This document shows positions 1-9,322 of a stretch of DNA of 64,000 bases, piece after piece. The DNA lies in contig JAGYJW010000011.1 in assembly GCA_018401435.1 (NCBI GenBank), positions 102,133-166,132 of the forward strand, in the 5' to 3' direction. Numbering within the stretch: the first letter of the stretch is position 1; every line of letters begins with the position of its first letter. Made by a program: the position numbers and the translations under genes. The notes below the pieces were generated by a model. The model did not search any database. It had not been told where the DNA came from and was given only the letters and a program-made list of their open reading frames with translations. Source of the DNA: Deltaproteobacteria bacterium (lineage in GTDB: Bacteria; Myxococcota_A; UBA796; UBA2385).

Positions 1-1
1 C

Positions 2-1447
2 CTGCTCGACATCCTGTTTGCGCATGGGCCCGGAGGTTGGGAGTGCCTGGTCAGCCTCAAGGAGTCAGACGAGCTGTCGACCATCCCGGTCGTGATCGTC
101 TCCATCGTCGCCGAGCTCGAACGCGGCCTGGCGCTCGGAGCCGTTGAGGTGCTGCAAAAACCCGTCGCCGGGACCGAGCTGATTCGCGCGGTCGATGGCC
201 TCGGGCTTCTGCCCGACAAGCGCGGAGAGGCCATCCGGGTCCTGGTCGTGGACGACGACCCACGTGCCGTCGAGCACATCTCCAAGCGCCTCGAACAGGC
301 GAGCATGGCGGTCACGCGCACCTATGGTGGAGCGGACGCACTTGCGGCGGTGGCCGATGGCGGCTTTGCGGCGGTGGTGCTCGACCTCATGATGCCGGAG
401 GTCTCTGGCTTCGACGTGCTGCGGGAGCTGCGGGCGAACCCAGCCACGCGCGATCTGCCCGTCATCATCCTCACCGCGAAGGTGCTCGAGCCGGCCGAGC
501 GGGCGGCCATCGAGAAGTCGGTGTCAACGGTCCTATCCAAGAGCAGCTGGGATGAGCGGACGTTCTTGCAGTTCGTGCGCGGGGCCATCCAGGCCCGAAA
601 GCGTCGGAAGGCAGGGCCCGCACAGACTGCGTCGCTGGCGCATGGGGCACCGCAAACGCCATCCTCGCCTCCCGGAGGGCAGCTGCGAGTCCTGGTCATC
701 GACGACGAGAGCACTGCCCGCGACCTGCTCCGGCTCTACCTTGAGGACGCGGGCTTCGCGGTGACGCTCGCCGCGAGCGCCGACGAGGCGCTGACCAGGC
801 TCGATGGCCTTCGGCCCGACCTCATCACCCTCGACCTGACCATGCCCATCACAGATGGCCTGTCGTTGCTCACGGCCCTCGCGGGGGACGAGCGCCTGCG
901 CGGCGTGCCGGTGCTCGTGGTCTCCGGCACCGAGAACCCCGAGAAGGCGCTCGGCGTGGGTGCCCAGGCCGTGCTTGCCAAGCCCATCCGCCGGCACGAG
1001 CTCCTGAAGGTGGTCGGTCGCCTGCTCGGCGACACCGACGGGCGCCGCCCCTACGTGATGGTGGTCGACGACGACCCCAAGGCCGTCAAGATCGTCAGCT
1101 CCTACCTCTCCGACGAGGCCGTCGATGTCGGCTGCGCCTATGGCGGCCAGGAGGCGCTCGCCTCTATCCGGGTGCGGCGTCCCGACCTCCTGGTCCTCGA
1201 TCTGATGATGCCCGACATGAGCGGCTTCGACGTCCTGGCCGAGCTGAGAGCCAGGCCAGAGACCGCCCATCTGCCGGTGGTCATCCTGAGCGCCCAGGAG
1301 CTCACCGCCTCGGACCGGCAGGCGCTGGCCAAGAACGTCCAGGCGACGCTCGCCAAGGCGAGCACCAGCCGCGGCGACCTGCTCGAGCAAGTGCAGCGCC
1401 TGCTCGGCGATGCGCACGCTTCGAGCGCAAAGGGAGTCGGCCGATGA
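2..1447 (+). CDS. Multi-receiver response regulator (5' partial)
   Basis: The gene enters the window already open, because codons read without a stop from base 2 and encode the second half of a receiver. Four receiver (CheY-like) domains can be read in the 481 residues present: a partial one (about 1-78), then about 80-196, 228-344 and 351-468. Phospho-acceptor aspartates are D128 (VVLDLMMPE), D278 (LDLTMP) and D400 (LDLMMPD), each with an upstream acidic pair and a downstream lysine. No output domain is seen, so this is probably a phosphate relay or sink within the array; that role is inferred. It overlaps the next gene by ATGA, which implies translational coupling. The true start lies upstream of the window. 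Confidence 0.9.
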   Translation: MLDILFAHGPGGWECLVSLKESDELSTIPVVIVSIVAELERGLALGAVEVLQKPVAGTELIRAVDGLGLLPDKRGEAIRVLVVDDDPRAVEHISKRLEQASMAVTRTYGGADALAAVADGGFAAVVLDLMMPEVSGFDVLRELRANPATRDLPVIILTAKVLEPAERAAIEKSVSTVLSKSSWDERTFLQFVRGAIQARKRRKAGPAQTASLAHGAPQTPSSPPGGQLRVLVIDDESTARDLLRLYLEDAGFAVTLAASADEALTRLDGLRPDLITLDLTMPITDGLSLLTALAGDERLRGVPVLVVSGTENPEKALGVGAQAVLAKPIRRHELLKVVGRLLGDTDGRRPYVMVVDDDPKAVKIVSSYLSDEAVDVGCAYGGQEALASIRVRRPDLLVLDLMMPDMSGFDVLAELRARPETAHLPVVILSAQELTASDRQALAKNVQATLAKASTSRGDLLEQVQRLLGDAHASSAKGVGR

Positions 1448-1833
1448 AGAAGATCCTGCTGGTCGAGGACAACGCGGCCAACCGCAAGCTGCTCGGCGAC
1501 TGCCTTCGGCGCGCCGGCCACGAGCTGCGCGAGGCCTCGACCGCGGACGAGGGCATCGCGCTCGCGCTCGCCGAGACCTTCGACCTGGTGGTGATGGACA
1601 TCCAGCTCCCCGGCACGGATGGGCTGACCGCGACCCGGCTGCTCCGGGCCAACGACAAGACCCGAGGCCTGCCTGTCCTGGCGGTGACCGCCCACGCCAT
1701 GCGTGGCGACGGGAAACGCATCCTCGAGGCCGGCTGCGATGGCTATGTGGCCAAGCCGATTGCCTACAAGGAGTTTCTTGCCGAGGTCAGCCGCCTGCTG
1801 GCCGCGGGCGAGCCCGGTCAGGCGGAGAAGTAA
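1444..1833 (+). CDS. Single-domain response regulator (DivK/CheY type)
   Basis: This 129-aa protein is one stand-alone receiver. It has the acidic pair E8/D9 (LLVEDN), phospho-acceptor D52 in VVMDIQLPG, a T/A pair in VTAHAM and the conserved lysine in VAKPI. The ALAVTAH and DGYVAKPI pattern is typical of DivK-like regulators that act by protein contact. It starts inside the stop of the preceding gene (ATGA) and its stop TAA is one base before the next gene's GTG start, so it belongs to the same transcript. It probably shuttles phosphate between the kinases and multi-receiver proteins nearby, which is an inference from context. Confidence 0.92.
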   Translation: MKKILLVEDNAANRKLLGDCLRRAGHELREASTADEGIALALAETFDLVVMDIQLPGTDGLTATRLLRANDKTRGLPVLAVTAHAMRGDGKRILEAGCDGYVAKPIAYKEFLAEVSRLLAAGEPGQAEK

Positions 1834-1834
1834 C

Positions 1835-3205
1835 GTGGCGTCCAAGGGGAGAATCCTCGTCGTCGACGACGAGCGGCGCAACGTCATGCTGCTCTCGATC
1901 CGCCTGCGCGCCCTCGGCTACGAGGTGCTGGAGGCCGAGAGCGGCGAGCAGGCGCTCGCGCTCGCACGCGACCACTACGTCGACGTCGTCCTCACCGACG
2001 TGATGATGCCGGGCATCGACGGCCTGGAGCTGACCCGTCGCCTGAAGGCCGACCCAGCCCAGGCGGAGGTGCCGGTGGTGCTCATCACCGCCCTCGACGA
2101 CGTCAAGCAACGGACGCGCGGTCTCGAGGCCGGCGCCGACGACTTTCTCGGCAAGCCCGTAAACCCCGCGGAGCTTGAGCTGCGCGTGCGCGGCCAGGTG
2201 CGGCTGCGCCAGCTCCAGCAAGAGCTGCGAGGCCGCATCGAGGTGCTGGGCGGGCAGGCAGCGACGGCGGGCCGCGTGACCGGCGGCAAGGTCTTCGTGG
2301 TCGAGGACGACGCCCAGTGGCGGAACGCCCTCTGCCGCCGCCTCGTCGCCCAAGGTCACGCCGTCACGAGCGCCGAGGATCTCCGCACGGGCCTCGCGTC
2401 CGTGGACGGCGCCGACCCGGACGTCGTCATCGTCGACCTTTGTCTGCCGGACGGATCGGGCGTGGACTTCATCCGGCAGTTCCGGGAGAGCCGAAGTGGG
2501 AATCATGTGCCGACGATCCTGGTCGTCAGCGCCATCGAGGATGCGAAGGACAAGCTCGACGCCCTCCGGTCGGGTGCCGACGACTACCTCGTCAAGCCCG
2601 TCGCTCCGGAGGAGCTCGAGGCGCGCATCCAGGCTCAGCTGCACCGCTCGCGGACGAGCCGCGCCCTGCGCGATCAGGTCTATCAGGCCAGGCTCGCGGC
2701 CTCCAAGGACGCGCTCACGGGCCTCTTCAACCGGCGCTTCCTCGACGAGGATCTGGCGCGTCGCATCGAGCGGGCCGCCGCCGGTCAGCACAGCTTCTCC
2801 CTCGCAATGCTCGACGTGGACCACTTCAAGCGCATCAACGACACCCACGGCCACGGCGTCGGCGACGCCGTGCTCCGGGCCCTCGCGGCATGCGTCGGAG
2901 CCGCGATGCGCGAGAGCAATCTCGTCTGCCGCTACGGCGGCGAAGAGCTCTGCCTGGTGCTGCCGGCGACGCGGCTCGACGACGCGGTGCTGTGCCTCGA
3001 GCGCTTGCGTGCGGACGTCGAGCGCCTCGCGTGCCCGCCGCTCGCCACGGGCGCCATCACCGTCAGCGCGGGCGTCGCCGAGTGGGCTCCGGGGGAGACG
3101 CCGGGCGACGTGCTGCGGCGCGCGGATGGCGCGCTCTACGCAGCGAAACGCGCCGGGCGCAACCGGGTGGAAGTCAGCGCGCCCGGCGCGGATGTCTCGC
3201 GATGA
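1835..3205 (+). CDS. PleD-like diguanylate cyclase, REC-REC-GGDEF
   Basis: The 456-aa protein makes cyclic di-GMP from GTP under phosphorylation control. Two receivers (about residues 5-120 and 149-265; phospho-acceptors D55 in LTDVMMPG and D201 in VIVDLCLPD) precede a GGDEF domain (about 289-446). The active-site signature is GGEEL at 368-372, a functional variant. The usual inhibitory RxxD site five residues before it reads RESN, so product inhibition may be weakened. GTG at 1835 is chosen as the start because it lies directly after the preceding stop and just before the first receiver; the reading frame is open further upstream, but those codons overlap the previous gene. The stop overlaps the next gene's ATG. 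Confidence 0.92.
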   Translation: MASKGRILVVDDERRNVMLLSIRLRALGYEVLEAESGEQALALARDHYVDVVLTDVMMPGIDGLELTRRLKADPAQAEVPVVLITALDDVKQRTRGLEAGADDFLGKPVNPAELELRVRGQVRLRQLQQELRGRIEVLGGQAATAGRVTGGKVFVVEDDAQWRNALCRRLVAQGHAVTSAEDLRTGLASVDGADPDVVIVDLCLPDGSGVDFIRQFRESRSGNHVPTILVVSAIEDAKDKLDALRSGADDYLVKPVAPEELEARIQAQLHRSRTSRALRDQVYQARLAASKDALTGLFNRRFLDEDLARRIERAAAGQHSFSLAMLDVDHFKRINDTHGHGVGDAVLRALAACVGAAMRESNLVCRYGGEELCLVLPATRLDDAVLCLERLRADVERLACPPLATGAITVSAGVAEWAPGETPGDVLRRADGALYAAKRAGRNRVEVSAPGADVSR

Positions 3206-5358
3206 GCGACCCACGCGCCCAGGCGCTGCCGCACCAGGCTTTGCTCGACGCCCTGACCTACTCGGCCTGCGTCCTCGACCACGACGGCACGATCGTGGCC
3301 GTCAACGCCGCCTGGCGGACCTTCGCCCAGGAAAACGGGGGCGACCCCGTCCGCACCTCTGACGGGAGCTACCTCGCGGCCTGTGAAGGAGCGACCGGTG
3401 CCGACGCATCGTACGCGCGAGTGGCCGCTGCGGGAATCCGAGCCGTCCTGGGCGGGGAGCGCACTGCCTGCGAGTACGAGTATCCCTGCCACTCTCCCGA
3501 CGCGCAGCACTGGTTCCTCGCCAAGGTCAGTCGCCTGGAGGGTGGCGAGGCAGCCTCCGCGCTCGTGCAGCACGTCGAAATCACCCAGCAGAAGGTCCTC
3601 GAGTTCCGCCTGCAGCAGTCCCAAGCCTTGGCGCACATCGGCAGCTGGGAGCTCGATCATCGGACGAACCGGGTCTGGTGGTCGGACGAAACCTATCGCA
3701 TCTTCGGCCTTGCTCCTGGGGCGGGCCCGTTGTCCTTCGAGACCTGCAGCAGCGCCGTGCACGTCGACGATCGCGAAATTGCCGGCGCGCGCTTCCGGGA
3801 ATCGTTGGAGCAGCGAGCAGGCTACGACCTTGCGCACCGGCTGCTGTGCCCCGACGGGCGCGTCAAGCAGGTCAGGGTACAGGTCCGGCACACCTTCGAC
3901 CCGGACGGCCTGCCGCTCCGCTCGGAGGGAACAATCCAGGACATCAGCGATCTGCAGAAGGCGCAGGCGCGGTTGCGAGACATCCTCAACAGCATGTTCG
4001 CTTTCGTGGCCGTCTGCGATCGCGAAGGCAACGCCGTCGATGTCAACCGCGCGCAGCTCAACGCCACGGGCGCCAAGCGCGAAGACTTCGTCGGCAGGCC
4101 CTTCTGGGAGACCTACGGGTGGTCGTACTCCGCCGAGCTGCGACAGACAATCCGCGCGGTCCTCGCTCGCGCTGCGAGCGGTGAGACCGTGCGCGCCGAC
4201 TACCTCGTGCGGATGGGCAAGGAGGTGTTCAATACGATCGATGCCACCTTCGCCCCGCTCCGCGACCCGAGCGGTCACATCGAAGGTGTGGTCGGCTCGG
4301 CCGTGGACGTCACCGCCCAGCGACGCGCGGAGGCGCAGCTCATCGAGGCCCAGCGCATCGCCAAGCTCGGCAGCTGGGATCTCGACTTGAACACCAACGA
4401 GCTCCACTGGTCTCCACAGGTTTTCGAGATCTTCGAGATCGACGAGGCCCGCTTCGGTGCCACCTACGAGGCCTTCCTCGACGCCGCTCACCCCGACGAC
4501 CGGGGGATGGTGCACGAAGGCTTCACGTCCGCAGTCTCGGAGCGCCGACCTTACGACCTGCGCCATCGGCTCTTGATGGCTGACGGGCGGATCAAGCACG
4601 TGCACGAGCGCGGCGAGACCACCTACGACGCCGCCGGCCGACCCCTGCGGACCACGGGTACAGTGCTCGACATCACGGAGCGGCGGGATGCGGAGCTGCG
4701 AGTCGAGGCGGCACTGGAGGAAAAGGAAACGCTCCTGCGCGAGATCCACCATCGCGTGAAGAACAACCTGCAGATCGTCTCGAGCCTGCTGCACTTCCAG
4801 TCGAAGAAGGTGACGGACCCCGCCGCGATCGTGGTGTTCGGCGAGGCGCGCAACCGCCTGCGCTCGATGATGCTCGTCCACGAGCGCCTCTACCGCACCG
4901 GCGACCTCGCCCACATCGACTTCGGCGACTACCTCCAGGCGCTGACCGAGGACCTCGCCAGCTCCTACCCAGCGGCCGGCGCCCGGGTGAGCGCCCACGT
5001 CGAGGGGCCGTCACCGAAGCTCCCCGTGGAGGTGGTGCTCCCTGCGGGGATGCTCCTGAACGAACTCGTCACCAACTCGCTCAAGCACGCCTTCGAGGGC
5101 AAGGATGGCGGCGCGGTGCGGGTCGCGATCGGCACCGACCACGACACGCTCGTCCTCTCCGTGGAGGACGATGGCGTCGGGCTGTCTGCGCTCTCCCCCG
5201 AGCCCCCGACCTTCGGGCTGCAGCTGGTGCAGAACCTGGTCCGGCAGCTCGCCGCGACGATCGAGCTGGGCCCCGGTCCGGGCACCAAGCTCACCGTCCG
5301 CGTCCCGATCTCCGCCCACCTAGCGAGCGGGTCGCCCGCGCCGAAGGAGCTGTCATGA
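3202..5358 (+). CDS. Four-PAS sensor histidine kinase, HisKA_2/HWE type
   Basis: The 718-aa kinase has no visible membrane segment and is probably cytoplasmic. Four PAS domains follow one another at about residues 13-130, 131-250, 257-373 and 380-496; the second and fourth share the xIGSWELD / xLGSWDLD opening typical of PAS_3. The dimerisation region carries EIHHRVKNNLQIVSSLL (His about 516-517), which is the HisKA_2 signature, followed by an HATPase domain (about 607-706) with N-box MLLNELVTNSLKHAF and G-box EDDGVGL. Kinases of this type usually phosphorylate separate receivers, and the downstream gene begins with one. Start and stop codons overlap both neighbours. The signal sensed is unknown. 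Confidence 0.93.
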   Translation: MSDPRAQALPHQALLDALTYSACVLDHDGTIVAVNAAWRTFAQENGGDPVRTSDGSYLAACEGATGADASYARVAAAGIRAVLGGERTACEYEYPCHSPDAQHWFLAKVSRLEGGEAASALVQHVEITQQKVLEFRLQQSQALAHIGSWELDHRTNRVWWSDETYRIFGLAPGAGPLSFETCSSAVHVDDREIAGARFRESLEQRAGYDLAHRLLCPDGRVKQVRVQVRHTFDPDGLPLRSEGTIQDISDLQKAQARLRDILNSMFAFVAVCDREGNAVDVNRAQLNATGAKREDFVGRPFWETYGWSYSAELRQTIRAVLARAASGETVRADYLVRMGKEVFNTIDATFAPLRDPSGHIEGVVGSAVDVTAQRRAEAQLIEAQRIAKLGSWDLDLNTNELHWSPQVFEIFEIDEARFGATYEAFLDAAHPDDRGMVHEGFTSAVSERRPYDLRHRLLMADGRIKHVHERGETTYDAAGRPLRTTGTVLDITERRDAELRVEAALEEKETLLREIHHRVKNNLQIVSSLLHFQSKKVTDPAAIVVFGEARNRLRSMMLVHERLYRTGDLAHIDFGDYLQALTEDLASSYPAAGARVSAHVEGPSPKLPVEVVLPAGMLLNELVTNSLKHAFEGKDGGAVRVAIGTDHDTLVLSVEDDGVGLSALSPEPPTFGLQLVQNLVRQLAATIELGPGPGTKLTVRVPISAHLASGSPAPKELS

Positions 5359-6536
5359 CCGCCGCGCGCGTCTTCGTCGTCGAGGATGAGGCGATGATCG
5401 CGATGGAGCTGTGCGACAGGCTCCGGGCCCTCGGCTACGACGTGCTCGGCCACGCCGCCAGCGGCGACCGGGCCCTGCGCGAGATCGCGGAGCACACGCC
5501 CGACCTGGTCCTAATGGACATCAACCTCACCGGTCCGCTGAGCGGCCTCGACGTGGCCCGGGGTCTGCGTGAGCGCCAGCTCGACGCGGCGATCGTCTTT
5601 CTCACCGCCTTCTCGGGAGACGAGAAGGTGCGAGAAGCCACCGGCTTGGAGGCGGCTGGCTACCTCGTCAAGCCGTTCGACGAACGCGAGCTTCACGCCA
5701 CGCTGCAGGTGGCGCACTTCAAGCGGGCGGCCGACCGCGAGCGCCAGCAACGGCTCGAGGAGCGCCATGCGCTGGAGGCGCGCCTCGGGCGCGCACAGAG
5801 GGACGAGAGCCTCGGCCGGATGGCGGGCGCGCTGGCGCACACGTTCAACAACGCGTTTTCTGTGATCCTGGGGCTCGTGGAGTTGGCCCGCAACAGCGTG
5901 GGGCAGCCGGCGCAATGCGCCGCTGACCTCGACGATGCGGTTGCCGAGATCGGGCGCTCCGCCGAGATCGGCCGGGCGCTCCGACGCTACGCGGGTGGTG
6001 AGGTCGTTCAGACTCGCTGCCTCGAGCTCGGCAAGCTCTGTCGGGAGGCGACCGCGATTTTCGAGACGCTCCTGCCGGAGGGCGTGCGCCTGGCGATGAG
6101 CGTGGCCCCCGAGCCCACCTTCGTGCATGCCGACGCGCTCCTCGTGCGGGAGGCGCTGGCGCAGCTCGTCACCAACGCTGGCGAAGCGATGGCCGGCCGG
6201 CAGGGCGAGGTGGCTGTTCAGGTCGGCGTGGTCTCGAGCAACGGGGTTCCCGGCGGCCGCACGTGGCCCGCCGAGTGGACTGCCGGCGACCGAACCTGGG
6301 CGTACGTCGCGGTGCGCGACGCCGGCAGCGGCATCGCGGAGACTGACGTCAACCGCATCTTCGACCCCTTCTTCTCCACCAAGTTCTTCGGGCGTGGTCT
6401 CGGGCTCGCGCTGCTGCTGTCTACCGTCAGGTCCTTGGACGGTGGGGTCTCCGTCGATACTGGACCGACCGGGTCGACCTTCAGTATGCTCCTGCCACTG
6501 GCTGCCCCAGGTGCGGAGCCCGCAGAGGGATCATGA
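5355..6536 (+). CDS. Receiver-histidine kinase with altered H-box
   Basis: This 393-aa protein has an N-terminal receiver (phospho-acceptor D55 in VLMDINLTG, of the kind often paired with HisKA_2 kinases), a coiled linker rich in E, R and Q, and a histidine-kinase core. The H-box reads ALAHTFNN around H162. In the common form of this family the residue after the histidine is acidic (HDFNN), but here it is T163. That acidic residue serves as general base for autophosphorylation in HisKA kinases, so the protein may act as a phosphatase or weak kinase (inference). The ATP domain retains LVTNAGEAM, RDAGSGIAE and GRGLGLALL. It overlaps both neighbours by ATGA, placing it directly behind the PAS kinase. 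Confidence 0.9.
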   Translation: MTAARVFVVEDEAMIAMELCDRLRALGYDVLGHAASGDRALREIAEHTPDLVLMDINLTGPLSGLDVARGLRERQLDAAIVFLTAFSGDEKVREATGLEAAGYLVKPFDERELHATLQVAHFKRAADRERQQRLEERHALEARLGRAQRDESLGRMAGALAHTFNNAFSVILGLVELARNSVGQPAQCAADLDDAVAEIGRSAEIGRALRRYAGGEVVQTRCLELGKLCREATAIFETLLPEGVRLAMSVAPEPTFVHADALLVREALAQLVTNAGEAMAGRQGEVAVQVGVVSSNGVPGGRTWPAEWTAGDRTWAYVAVRDAGSGIAETDVNRIFDPFFSTKFFGRGLGLALLLSTVRSLDGGVSVDTGPTGSTFSMLLPLAAPGAEPAEGS

Positions 6537-9157
6537 ACGAGACCCAGGACTCCTTGAAACCGCGGGTGCTCGTGGTGGACGACGAGCCGGCCAACCGCCG
6601 ATTGCTCACCGACCTGGTGACCCGAGAAGGCTACGAGGCGCTGACGGCGACTGGGGGTGCCGAGGCCCTCGCGATGCTGGCCCGCGAGCCGGTCGACCTC
6701 GTGCTCCTCGACGTCATGATGCCTGGAGTCGACGGCATCGCGGTACTCGCCGAGTTGCAGAAGCAGCAGCGGCTCCCGGCACTGCCCGTCGTGGTCGTGA
6801 CGGCCCATGAAGATCGCAGGGTTCGGAACGACGCGCTGACGGCCGGCGCCGTCGACTTCCTCACCAAGCCCATCGACCGGGTCGAGGTTGTCTGCAAGAT
6901 ACGAACGTTGGTCGAGCTCAAGCGGCTGCGGGAGCGCGCCGTGGCGACCGTGGAAACCAAGCTGATGGAGTCGGAGCACATCCTCAAGATGCGCTTTGAG
7001 CAGTCGCCGGTGGCGAAGATCATCTGGGACAGGAGCTTCCGCGTGGTCGCCTGGAACCCCGCGGCTGAGAAGCTCTTCGGGTACGGGCGGGCCGAAGCGC
7101 TCGGGCAACACGCGGCCTTCATCGTGCCCGAGGCCGTCCGGGCCCACTTCGACACGGTGGGGCGCGCGCTCCTTGCCGGTCAGCCGATGGAGTCGACCAA
7201 CGAGAACCTCACCAAGGACGGGCGCTCCCTCACCTGCGAATGGCACAACGCGCCGCTCACCTCGGCGGACGGAACCATCCTCGGCGTGTCCTCTGAGGTT
7301 CTCGACGCCACCGAGCGCACCCGACTGCAGACCGCCCTCGCCCAGTCCCAGAAGATGGACGCTCTGGGCCAGCTCGCGGGCGGAATCGCCCACGACTTCA
7401 ACAACATCCTCGCGGTCATCCTGACCTACGCGACCTTCATCCGGGAGGCGCTCCCCGAGGGCGACCAGCGACTGGACGACATCATCGAGGTGTTGAATGC
7501 CGGCGACCGGGCAGTGGGGCTCACGCGGCAGCTCCTGGCCTTCTCGCGACAACAGCCGACTCAGAAGAGGCCGGTCGACCTCAACCAGAGCCTGGCGCAG
7601 GTGCACAAGCTGCTCGTCAGGACGCTTGGCGAGCACGTCGCGCTCACCGTCACCCCCTCGGCGCGGCCCGCCGTGGTCCGCATCGACCCGGTGCAGTTCG
7701 ACCAGATCGTGCTGAACCTGGCGGTGAACGCCCGCGATGCGATGCCCGACGGTGGGCAGCTGCGCATCGCTCTCGAGCACCCTCCCCAGTCGAGCACGGA
7801 GCCCGGCGAGCCTGGCTGGGTTCACCTCAAGGTGACCGACACCGGCACGGGGATGGATGAACGAACTCGGCAGCGCATCTTCGAGCCCTTTTTCACCACC
7901 AAGGAGAAGGGCAAGGGCACCGGCCTCGGGCTTGCGACCTGCTTCGGCATCGTCGCCGACACGGGCGGACAGATTCGCGTCAAGAGCGCCCCGGGCCAGG
8001 GCACGACCTTCACCGTCGCGCTCCCGCTCTGCGCCCCCGAGGCCGACTCGGTCCTTCGAGAGTCGACTCGGCTCGCACGCACAGGCCAGGGTGAGATCGT
8101 GCTCGTCGCCGAAGACGACGCAACTCTGCGAAGGGTGGCGGCGCGGGTGCTTGAGAGCGCGGGCTACACCGTCCATGCCGTGGCGGACGGCAAGGAGGCC
8201 ATCGCGAAGCTCGACGAGCTGGGGCCACGACTGGACCTCTTGCTCAGCGACGTGGTGATGCCGGGCTGCAGCGGCTACGACCTGATCGAGCACGCCAGCC
8301 ACGTCGCGCCGCAGGCAGCAGTCCTCCTGACCTCAGGATTCGTCGACAAGGCTGCCGGACGAAACCATCGGAAGGACCTGCCCATCCTGTGGAAGCCCGT
8401 CGCACCGCGGGAGCTGGTGCGGACAGTGGCGGAGGCGCTGAGGGCGCGTCCGACGAGCGGCATCCCGGCAACCCCCGAAGGGGCAGCCGGCGGCCTGGTG
8501 CTCGTGGTCGAAGACGATGAGGCCGCGCGCAGGGCCATGGTCCGGGTGCTCGCGGGGGCGGGCTATGCGTCCACGGTTGCGGCCACGGTCGCCGACGCGC
8601 GGCGGGCCCTGGAGACCGGACCGGAGCCGAGGCTGGTGCTGTTCGACCTGCCCCTCCCCGATGGCTCGGGCGCCGAGCTGCTGGAGTGGCTGGCGGAGAC
8701 ACGCCCAGCGCTCTGCCCACGGGTGTTCATCCTGACCGGCGGCATCACCGATGAGGCGGCCAGGAGAGTCACCTTGAGCGGCCGCTTCCGGGTGCTGCCC
8801 AAGCCGGTCCAAGCCAAGCAACTCCTCGAGGTCCTCGCGGGTGCCGGGGAGCGGGCGCCATCCGTGCCTGCAACAGCTGCCGCGGAGCGCGCACCGGCGA
8901 TGCCCTCCCGGCCATCCGCGTCCAAGCCAATCACCCGTCCTGTGCGGATGGAGCGCGTGCTCATCGTCGACGACGATGAGTCGCTGGCGGAGGCGTGCAG
9001 GCGCGTCCTCTCCGATGACTTCGAGGTTGGGTGTAGATCTGACCTGACCGGAGGGCTTGCGCAGGAAGCGTCTCAGCTGCGCAGACGGGCGCCGTCGGCC
9101 ACTTCCGTCGCGTTGTGGCCTGACTTCTGGCCTGGGAGGGAAGTCGTAGGGGGGTGA
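6533..9157 (+). CDS. Hybrid histidine kinase, REC-PAS-HisKA-HATPase-REC-REC-(REC), 3' end severed by insertion
   Basis: Domains in order are receiver (about 10-125, D60), PAS (about 150-262), HisKA with GGIAHDFNNILAVI (H287), HATPase (about 386-500, with NLAVNARDAMPDGG and GTGLGLAT), receiver (about 522-640, D573) and receiver (about 656-771, D705). A fourth receiver starts near residue 810 (VLIVDDDE) and is cut after 20-odd residues: codons up to 9028 belong to the gene, and the remaining 43 residues to the stop at 9157 are read from inserted DNA. The missing receiver remainder and an EAL domain lie at 12597-13685. The intact protein would be 1,191 aa. As given, the product keeps its kinase core but loses its phosphodiesterase output. 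Confidence 0.9.
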   Translation: MNETQDSLKPRVLVVDDEPANRRLLTDLVTREGYEALTATGGAEALAMLAREPVDLVLLDVMMPGVDGIAVLAELQKQQRLPALPVVVVTAHEDRRVRNDALTAGAVDFLTKPIDRVEVVCKIRTLVELKRLRERAVATVETKLMESEHILKMRFEQSPVAKIIWDRSFRVVAWNPAAEKLFGYGRAEALGQHAAFIVPEAVRAHFDTVGRALLAGQPMESTNENLTKDGRSLTCEWHNAPLTSADGTILGVSSEVLDATERTRLQTALAQSQKMDALGQLAGGIAHDFNNILAVILTYATFIREALPEGDQRLDDIIEVLNAGDRAVGLTRQLLAFSRQQPTQKRPVDLNQSLAQVHKLLVRTLGEHVALTVTPSARPAVVRIDPVQFDQIVLNLAVNARDAMPDGGQLRIALEHPPQSSTEPGEPGWVHLKVTDTGTGMDERTRQRIFEPFFTTKEKGKGTGLGLATCFGIVADTGGQIRVKSAPGQGTTFTVALPLCAPEADSVLRESTRLARTGQGEIVLVAEDDATLRRVAARVLESAGYTVHAVADGKEAIAKLDELGPRLDLLLSDVVMPGCSGYDLIEHASHVAPQAAVLLTSGFVDKAAGRNHRKDLPILWKPVAPRELVRTVAEALRARPTSGIPATPEGAAGGLVLVVEDDEAARRAMVRVLAGAGYASTVAATVADARRALETGPEPRLVLFDLPLPDGSGAELLEWLAETRPALCPRVFILTGGITDEAARRVTLSGRFRVLPKPVQAKQLLEVLAGAGERAPSVPATAAAERAPAMPSRPSASKPITRPVRMERVLIVDDDESLAEACRRVLSDDFEVGCRSDLTGGLAQEASQLRRRAPSATSVALWPDFWPGREVVGG
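9020..9043. repeat. Left target duplication plus left inverted repeat of the 9-12.6 kb insertion
   Basis: TTCGAGGTT (9020-9028) is the last host sequence and recurs at 12597-12605. GGGTGTAGATCTGAC (9029-9043) follows it and matches 13 of 15 positions of the reverse complement of the right end at 12582-12596. These are the expected marks of a transposition event with a 9-bp duplication. The host reading frame resumes correctly across the two copies. Confidence 0.8.
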
Positions 9158-9322
9158 TGCCAGCCGAGGCACTGTGACGGCTGGTGTTGTAGTGCTCGAC
9201 GAATTGGTGACAGCGTCGGGCCTCGTCAGGGTGGAGGGCGGCGAACCATCCGTCGCCCTGATGACCTTGCGCTCGACTGCCAGCGTTACTGCGGGTAGTA
9301 GGCCGAGGTCCTCACGTGGGTC
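9105..9322 (-). pseudogene. Transposase C-terminal fragment (integrase catalytic core)
   Basis: Reading the minus strand from 9322, the pieces THVRTSAYYPQ, then NAGKVER with a one-base slip, then DEARRCHQFVEHYN and a TSRHSASAGITP tail can be joined. This is the usual end of IS3/IS481-type rve transposases, in which the Glu of the (S)NGKxER motif completes the DDE triad and a HYN...RxHS...TP block follows. At least two frame changes occur within 220 bp, so the fragment cannot be translated as given. The amino-terminal part of the transposase was not recognised at higher coordinates. Confidence 0.65.

Noticed and set aside
3136..4998. Long minus-strand reading frame (620 codons) opposite the PAS kinase
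   Set aside because: It is antisense to a convincing kinase, has no domain, and its length follows from GC-rich third positions. The same applies to the long antisense frames at 533-1417, 1787-3214, 6218-8302, 27178-29823, 35147-37522, 47059-49056 and 48531-50450.
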